Shown here in pieces: positions 7,228 through 11,446 of a stretch of DNA of 11,446 bases. Under the pieces are notes generated by a model, which saw only the letters and a list, made by a program, of their open reading frames with translations, made no database searches and was not told the DNA's origin. The stretch covers positions 1 through 11,446 of the forward strand of contig CAZYEI010000041.1 of assembly GCA_964646425.1 (NCBI GenBank), written 5' to 3'. A program made the translations under genes and the position numbers. The stretch is from CAZYEI01 sp964646425. GTDB lineage: Bacteria > Bacillota_I > Bacilli_A > RFN20 > JAISJY01. Within the stretch, counting starts at the first letter, position 1. Each line of letters starts with the position of its first letter.

Positions 7228-7279
7228 CCTCCTTTAAATCAAAGTTTCCGGGGCTTTAATTTAGGCAAAACAGTGCCAT
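7228..7279 (-). ncRNA. Candidate L13 leader (ribosomal protein autoregulatory element)
   Basis: The about 60-base 5' leader of rplM holds two hairpins. The first pairs GGCA with TGCC (7264-7277). The second pairs AAATTAAAG (7254-7262) with CTTTGATTT (7236-7244) around the GC-rich loop CCCCGGAAA. The second stem ends exactly where the AAAGGAGG ribosome site (7228-7235) begins. Low-GC Gram-positive bacteria are known to carry an Rfam-described L13 leader in this position, and size and placement fit. I cannot run the covariance model, so family membership is inferred. Confidence 0.65.
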
Positions 7280-7284
7280 ATAAT

Positions 7285-7312
7285 ATTTTATCATAAAATA
7301 TCGAATAGTCAA
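7285..7312 (-). promoter_or_regulatory. Promoter of rplM-rpsI
   Basis: On the minus strand TTGACT (-35, 7307-7312; 5 of 6 to consensus), a 16-base spacer and TAAAAT (-10, 7285-7290; 5 of 6) preceded by an extended -10 TG. Transcription should start near 7278, just ahead of the first leader hairpin. It is the best promoter in the window and begins only 16 bases after the DUF368 stop codon. Confidence 0.8.
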
Positions 7313-7328
7313 TAAATAATTGATAATT

Positions 7329-8204
7329 TTACAAGCTTTTTTTATTATTTTCACTCTTTTTAAAATTGGCAATAAAATATGAAATAAAAAAACCAATAAT
7401 CATTAAAATAATACCAACAAATAATTCAAATATATCAATTTTAGTAACATTTTTTACAAAAATAATAATTAGCGAGGCAAAAATAAATCCAAATATTCCA
7501 AAGTAAGTTTTAACTTCAAATTTTTTTATTAATATTTCAATCAATTTTGCAATTAAAAATAATCCAATTAAAACTCCAATTCCAAATGGCACTAAAATTT
7601 GCATATTATGACCAAATTCACTAAAATTTGTAAGATTTCCAACAGTACTCCATATTCCATCATAATATCCTAATACCATTAAAGTCATTGATCCACTAAT
7701 ACCTGGTATAATCATAGTTGCAGCACCAACAATTCCGACAAGCAATAGTTTTACATAATCAATTAATACTAAATTAGTTAAATCAACATTTTCAGTATTA
7801 TTTGCTAAAAATGTATAACAAAGCAAAGAAAAAAATACAATTATAAATACTAAATAATTTGAAGGAGCTTTTAAATGATTATTAATTTTTTTATAAAGCA
7901 AAGGAATACCTCCAATAATTAAACCAATAAAAAATAAAACTGTCGCTAAAGGATATTTTTCTAAGCAAGGGGGAATAATCTTACTTCCACCTAATATCGC
8001 AACAATCATTCCAAAAGCTAATGGCAATATAAAAACAATATTCTCTTTGAACTTTTTAAATAATGTTGTAATTGAATTAATTAATCTTTCGTAAACATCT
8101 AAAATCAAAGCTAATGTGCCGCCACTTACTCCAGGAATAACATTTGCTAATCCCATAATTATTCCTTTTATAAACAAAATAAATATACTAAGGAATTTTT
8201 TCAT
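7329..8204 (-). CDS. DUF368 polytopic membrane protein, PopT-like polyprenyl-phosphate transporter
   Basis: A 291-residue integral membrane protein with about eight or more hydrophobic segments and a lysine-rich cytoplasmic-type tail. Two copies of a signature appear: ANVIPGVSGGTLALIL (residues 20-35) and ATMIIPGISGSMTLMVLGYYD (162-182). This is the internal inverted-repeat pattern of DUF368. DUF368 proteins (PopT in Vibrio) have been reported to flip undecaprenyl phosphate back across the membrane for reuse in wall synthesis. Function here is by family. The ATG has AAAGGAGA about six bases upstream, and only two bases separate it from the hotdog gene before it. No terminator lies between this gene and the rplM promoter, so read-through into rplM is possible. 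Confidence 0.9.
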   Translation of the reverse strand: MKKFLSIFILFIKGIIMGLANVIPGVSGGTLALILDVYERLINSITTLFKKFKENIVFILPLAFGMIVAILGGSKIIPPCLEKYPLATVLFFIGLIIGGIPLLYKKINNHLKAPSNYLVFIIVFFSLLCYTFLANNTENVDLTNLVLIDYVKLLLVGIVGAATMIIPGISGSMTLMVLGYYDGIWSTVGNLTNFSEFGHNMQILVPFGIGVLIGLFLIAKLIEILIKKFEVKTYFGIFGFIFASLIIIFVKNVTKIDIFELFVGIILMIIGFFISYFIANFKKSENNKKSL

Positions 8205-8206
8205 AA

Positions 8207-8737
8207 TTATTCTCCTTTTAATAATTTCATAAATATCTCATCTAATATCTCAAATTCTTGTGGATTAATTTCATCTTCAACTTTAAACCATTCATATTTT
8301 TCTTTAGTAATTTCTTCGGGAGAAAGCTTAAAATATTTAGCACTTCCTCTTGCACATACTAAACCACTTTCACTAATTAAATAACCAATTCCTGAAAAAG
8401 TAAATTTATTTTCATTTGTGATTTTTCCATAGACATATAATTTTTCCCCCAATGGTGTTGGCTTAAGATATCTAATTTGTAAATCAACTGTTACACCAAA
8501 TTGATTTTTGTTTTTTATTTGTATTGCTCTTCCAATTGTTTCATCAAGTAGAGCTGAAATAATTCCTCCGTGCATTCTTTCAGGATAAGAATTATGTTCT
8601 GACTTTCCAATCGTAACCCCAACAAGAATCTCATTTTCTAATGCATAAAAACGAGTATTCAATCCAAATGGATTTTTTGTTCCACACACAAAACAATCAG
8701 AACAATTATTTTGTTTATCTATTACTTTTAATTTCAT
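8207..8737 (-). CDS. PaaI-type hotdog-fold thioesterase with N-terminal cysteine motif
   Basis: A 176-residue hotdog-fold protein of the PaaI/YbgC-like thioesterase group, expected to hydrolyse acyl-CoA or related thioesters. The N-terminus has CSDCFVCGTKNPFGL (residues 12-26), the CFVCG-xxNP-GL motif that precedes many such domains; Cys12, Cys15 and Cys18 could bind a metal. The fold core has MHGGIISALLDETIGRA (55-71) with His56, the HGG turn and candidate catalytic Asp65, then DLQIRYLKPTPLGEKL (85-100). The last 50 residues are an acidic helical extension. The ATG lies inside the 3' end of the PHP gene (23-base overlap) with only a weak purine-rich ribosome site (AGAGAGAAG), which suggests translational coupling. 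Substrate unknown. Confidence 0.88.
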   Translation of the reverse strand: MKLKVIDKQNNCSDCFVCGTKNPFGLNTRFYALENEILVGVTIGKSEHNSYPERMHGGIISALLDETIGRAIQIKNKNQFGVTVDLQIRYLKPTPLGEKLYVYGKITNENKFTFSGIGYLISESGLVCARGSAKYFKLSPEEITKEKYEWFKVEDEINPQEFEILDEIFMKLLKGE

Positions 8738-9542
8738 TTTGATTACTTCTCTCTTTTATAATAGGATTATCAACAATATTTAAACCAATAGTATTAGCAA
8801 ATTCAATTGCTATATTATGTGATTGCGATTCAAAATCATATGGTGAATGTGCATCAACACCAATAATAACTTTATTTCCAACTTCTTTTGCAATTTGCCA
8901 AAAAGGTTCATAAGGATATGAATATCTGTTTTCATTACCAATTATGTACTTGCCTTTTCTAATTCCTGCTTCATTAATTTCTAAATAAACATTATTTTTT
9001 TTGGCAGCCTCACACATCATTCTCGAATACTTTTGCCATTTTTCATCAAATTTTTTGCAATTCCCCATAACTAAGTCTGGGTGAGCAAAAATTTTAAATA
9101 ATCCACTATTTAATGCTTCAACTGCATGTAAAGCATATTTTTCAATATATTCATCACTATCATAAATTCTAGGATCATTAAATATATGATGATTTTCACA
9201 TTTTAAAAAATGATTTCCAAATATTAAATAATCCATTTTATTTTCTTCTAATAAATTTAATAAATAGTTTTTATAACAATTAAAATATTCGCATTCCATA
9301 CCTAAATAAATGTCAATAATATTTTTATATTTTTCTTTTAAACAATTAACACTATTGATATAATCTTCAAGTTCTTCAAAATTAGCACGCATTCCTTTTT
9401 CATTATAAAGATTAGGAAACATAGCGTGATCAGAAAAGCCAAGAATTTTGTAACCTTGTTTAATTGCACTTAACACATATTCATCATCTTCGCCAGAAGC
9501 ATGACCACATCTTTTCGTATGGGTATGGTAATTATATTTCAT
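8715..9542 (-). CDS. PHP-domain phosphatase, HisK/histidinol-phosphatase family
   Basis: A 275-residue PHP-domain phosphoesterase with a trinuclear metal site, of the type that includes histidinol phosphatase HisK. Metal-ligand motifs in order: HTH (residues 6-8) and His14, SDHA (37-40), MECEY with Glu83, GNHF with His111, AHPD with His154, LEIN (187-190) and GVDAHSP with Asp230/His232. No histidine-biosynthesis gene is nearby, so another phosphoester substrate is equally possible. I prefer the ATG at 9542, because AAGGTG sits about six bases upstream. The ATG at 9548 touches that site, and the ATG at 9566 lacks one and overlaps truA. It is in the truA operon with a 16-base gap. Confidence 0.85.
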   Translation of the reverse strand: MKYNYHTHTKRCGHASGEDDEYVLSAIKQGYKILGFSDHAMFPNLYNEKGMRANFEELEDYINSVNCLKEKYKNIIDIYLGMECEYFNCYKNYLLNLLEENKMDYLIFGNHFLKCENHHIFNDPRIYDSDEYIEKYALHAVEALNSGLFKIFAHPDLVMGNCKKFDEKWQKYSRMMCEAAKKNNVYLEINEAGIRKGKYIIGNENRYSYPYEPFWQIAKEVGNKVIIGVDAHSPYDFESQSHNIAIEFANTIGLNIVDNPIIKERSNQNEIKSNR

Positions 9543-9558
9543 TTGCATCACCTTCTTC

Positions 9559-10299
9559 TTAGTCATACTTTACTTCATTAAGATATAAACCTTCAGCAGG
9601 AGCTTTATAGGGACATTTTTGCTTACAATTATCAATATCAAATTTCTCTAGAATCAAATTTTTATCTACTTTATTCAATCCTATTTTTATAAGAATCCCA
9701 ATCATCATTCTTACCATATATCGTAAAAAACCATTTCCTCTTATTTTAAAAATTAAAATATCATCATCTTGCTTAATTTCAAATAAAAATAATGTTCTTA
9801 TATATGTATTAGTCTCATCTTTAGTAGTTGTACAAAAATTTCTAAAATCATGTGTTCCTAAAAATAACTTACTTGCTTCTTTCATTTTCTCAACATCCAA
9901 TTTTTTATTAAGCTGATAAATATAATTTCTTTCAAATAAAGAATAAGATCCCATATTTAATTTATAAATATATTCTTTATCATGAGTGTTGAAACGGGCA
10001 TGAAAACTATTATCTTCAATTGAACATGAAATAACTCTAATATCTTTAGGTAACAAACAATTCATTGCATGCTGATAATTATTTGCTCCTAAATCCAAAT
10101 TGCTATCAAAATGAATTACTTGAGCCAATGCATGAACATGAGCATCTGTTCTACCTGCGCTTGTTACAATAATATCTTTATTATGTATTTTTTTTAAAAC
10201 TTTTTGTATTTCTCCGACAACTGTTGGAAGTCCAGTTTGTATTTGTGATCCATAATATGATGAACCATCATATTGAATTATACATTTTACTCGTACCAT
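9559..10299 (-). CDS. truA: tRNA pseudouridine synthase A
   Basis: A 246-residue TruA, which converts uridines 38-40 of the tRNA anticodon arm to pseudouridine. Motifs: IIQYDGSSYYG (residues 7-17), the catalytic loop SAGRTDAHVHA (47-57) with nucleophile Asp52, HARFNTHDKEYIYKL (about 100-114) and the C-terminal GNGFLRYMVRMMIG segment. Length equals the family norm from the ATG at 10299, which has GGGAG about 10 bases upstream overlapping the ecfT stop codon. An upstream TTG at 10335 would add 12 residues and lie inside ecfT, so I rejected it. Position after ecfT is the conserved Firmicute order. Confidence 0.97.
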   Translation of the reverse strand: MVRVKCIIQYDGSSYYGSQIQTGLPTVVGEIQKVLKKIHNKDIIVTSAGRTDAHVHALAQVIHFDSNLDLGANNYQHAMNCLLPKDIRVISCSIEDNSFHARFNTHDKEYIYKLNMGSYSLFERNYIYQLNKKLDVEKMKEASKLFLGTHDFRNFCTTTKDETNTYIRTLFLFEIKQDDDILIFKIRGNGFLRYMVRMMIGILIKIGLNKVDKNLILEKFDIDNCKQKCPYKAPAEGLYLNEVKYD

Positions 10300-10306
10300 T
10301 TTTCGA

Positions 10307-11149
10307 TTACTCCCAAATTTTTTTGATAAAAGCAAATATTGTATTTTCGTATTTTCCTAATAATATTGAAATTACTAAAATAACAACGCATATAAAACTG
10401 GCGATAAAATCAATATATGAAACTTTTAATTTACGATATTTTGTTCTTTTTTTAGCTGGATAATATCCCCTTGCTTCCATTGCATCAGATAGTTCTCCAG
10501 CACGTTGCAATTGTGATAGCAAAAGTGGAATTAATAAAGATATAACAGCAGAAATTTTTTCCTTTAGCTTTCCTTCTTTTAAATCTACACCTCTACTAGC
10601 TTGTGCTTTGATAATTTTTTCAGTTTCTTCCATAATGGTAGGAATAAAACGTAAAGCTAATGAAATAATCATTGCTATTTCATGATATGGAAACTTTAAA
10701 ATTCCTAAAGGTGATAATAATGATTCAATTCCAAAAGTTAAATCCAAAGGTTTAGTAGTAGAAGTTAATAATGTTGTTATTGAAATCATTAATAATAATC
10801 TTATAACAATATATAATGTTTGTAAAATTGGTTCCAAATAAATATTCCAATTTATAAGGGGAACTGTAAATAATAATGTTTTTCCCTTTAAAACTAATAA
10901 GTTTAATATTAGAAGAAAAAACATCATAAATAACATTGGTTTCATTGTTTTAAAGATAGTTGAAAATTGTAATTTTGCAACTTTAAACAAGATATAGAAT
11001 ATAATAAATAAAAAAGCAAAGCCAATATATCCAATATCTAAAAAAACTGCTATCATTAATACAATCATCATTAAAATTTTAAATCGAGGATCTAATTTAT
11101 GTAAAATAGAATTTCCAGGAATATATTTTCCAAGTGCAATATTATTCAT
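10307..11149 (-). CDS. ecfT: ECF transporter transmembrane protein EcfT
   Basis: The 280-residue membrane coupling subunit (T component) of the energy-coupling-factor vitamin importers. It binds the two ATPases EcfA1/EcfA2 and exchangeable substrate-binding S components. An N-terminal HKLDPRFK (residues 17-24) is typical. Hydrophobic segments at about 25-56, 70-88, 110-130, 155-172, 200-212 and 245-265 form the helices. Two coupling-helix motifs contact the ATPases: ASRG (184-187) and EARG (225-228). The ATG overlaps the end of ecfA2 by eight bases, and the ribosome site AGGTG (six bases away) lies inside ecfA2, so translation is coupled. No S component is in the window. Confidence 0.97.
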   Translation of the reverse strand: MNNIALGKYIPGNSILHKLDPRFKILMMIVLMIAVFLDIGYIGFAFLFIIFYILFKVAKLQFSTIFKTMKPMLFMMFFLLILNLLVLKGKTLLFTVPLINWNIYLEPILQTLYIVIRLLLMISITTLLTSTTKPLDLTFGIESLLSPLGILKFPYHEIAMIISLALRFIPTIMEETEKIIKAQASRGVDLKEGKLKEKISAVISLLIPLLLSQLQRAGELSDAMEARGYYPAKKRTKYRKLKVSYIDFIASFICVVILVISILLGKYENTIFAFIKKIWE

Positions 11150-11446
11150 TATTTACACCTGCTTTCAAAATTTTTGAAATTTCTTGACCTAAAGTCTCAA
11201 CATTTTTAATTTTTGCTAAATCTAAAATAAGTCCCCTATCTTTTAATTTTTTAGCAAAATAAAATGATGATGGACAATCAAGTTCAGCCTTCTCAAGTAA
11301 TTTATCATTAGAGAATAAATCGGCAGGTGTTCCTTGAAACACTACTTCACCATCTTTTCAAACAACACACTACTCGCAATATCCTAATACATAATCCAAC
11401 TCATGGATAACCATAAAAATTGTTTTGCCCATTTTCTTTAATGATA
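11142..11446 (-). pseudogene. ecfA2: EcfA2 (ECF transporter ATPase) C-terminal part, two in-frame stops, cut by window edge
   Basis: The last about 100 codons of an ECF-transporter ATPase, continuing past the window. Read in the frame of its TAA at 11142-11144, the start shows KKMGKTIFMVIHELDYV, where the His is the ABC H-loop (relatives have THDMDxV). KDGEVVFQGTPADLFSN and the EcfA-specific C-terminal domain follow. Between them the frame meets TAG (11370-11372) and TGA (11358-11360), where relatives have an unbroken 'YCDxVVVMxxG'-type strand. Length alignment is otherwise exact, so these look like base changes or a compensating pair of indels. Only the 66 codons from GTG 11342 are open. Either the gene is decayed or the sequence at this edge is unreliable; the intact ecfT favours the latter. 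Confidence 0.7.

Noticed and set aside
10224..10463. Open frame on the plus strand (79 codons)
   Set aside because: Antisense to the truA start and ecfT end, both of which are firmly identified.
11358..11372. Alternative genetic code (TGA as tryptophan) to explain the ecfA2 stop
   Set aside because: A TAG is also present in the same gene, intact genes use TGG for tryptophan, and the amidase gene ends in TGA. Recoding TGA alone would not restore ecfA2.
1..11446. CRISPR array, insertion sequence, prophage, toxin-antitoxin or defence genes
   Set aside because: No regularly spaced repeats, transposase or integrase motifs, terminal inverted repeats or defence-type domains are visible. Every long open frame not explained as a shadow is a housekeeping or small membrane gene.

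Overview
This window is a low-GC (strongly A+T-rich) bacterial chromosome segment carrying housekeeping genes. The gene order rpsI-rplM-truA-ecfT-ecfA2 (read right to left), the Shine-Dalgarno sequences close to AAAGGAGG and the CwlD-like amidase next to rpsI all point to Bacillota, class Bacilli. An Erysipelotrichia- or RF39-like gut lineage is my guess, not something the sequence proves. TGG is the only tryptophan codon seen inside intact genes, and TAA, TAG and TGA all occur as gene ends, so I assume the standard bacterial code. I found no mobile element, CRISPR array, tRNA or rRNA, and no gene-free stretch above 300 bases. Every protein gene but one is on the minus strand.

Right part (about 7329-11446, minus strand): a tight run of genes with gaps of 2-16 bases or short overlaps. 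In transcription order it is the end of an ECF-transporter ATPase (ecfA2, cut by the window edge and carrying two in-frame stops), ecfT, truA, a PHP-family phosphatase, a PaaI-type hotdog thioesterase and a DUF368 (PopT-like) membrane protein. In many Firmicutes truA is followed directly by rplM-rpsI; here the PHP, hotdog and DUF368 genes sit between them.

Middle (about 5603-7312, minus): rplM-rpsI have their own strong promoter and a structured leader that looks like an L13 autoregulatory leader, and they end at a clear intrinsic terminator. A CwlD-like N-acetylmuramoyl-L-alanine amidase follows.

Left part (about 1-5540): a monocistronic pfkA (6-phosphofructokinase) with its own promoter and terminator; a lone plus-strand DUF378 membrane protein with its own terminator; a membrane-anchored exported protein with a possible LolA-like fold, closed by a terminator; and an ackA-nrnA-guanylate-kinase-like operon from a promoter just upstream of ackA. 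Acetate kinase and Pfk fit a fermentative, glycolytic metabolism. NrnA (nanoRNA/pApA breakdown) with a kinase-like protein suggests a nucleotide-turnover theme, but that link is inferred.

I do not see a convincing undescribed system. The items most worth a second look are the damaged ecfA2 end, the rplM leader, the divergent guanylate-kinase-like protein and the unclassified anchored exported protein.
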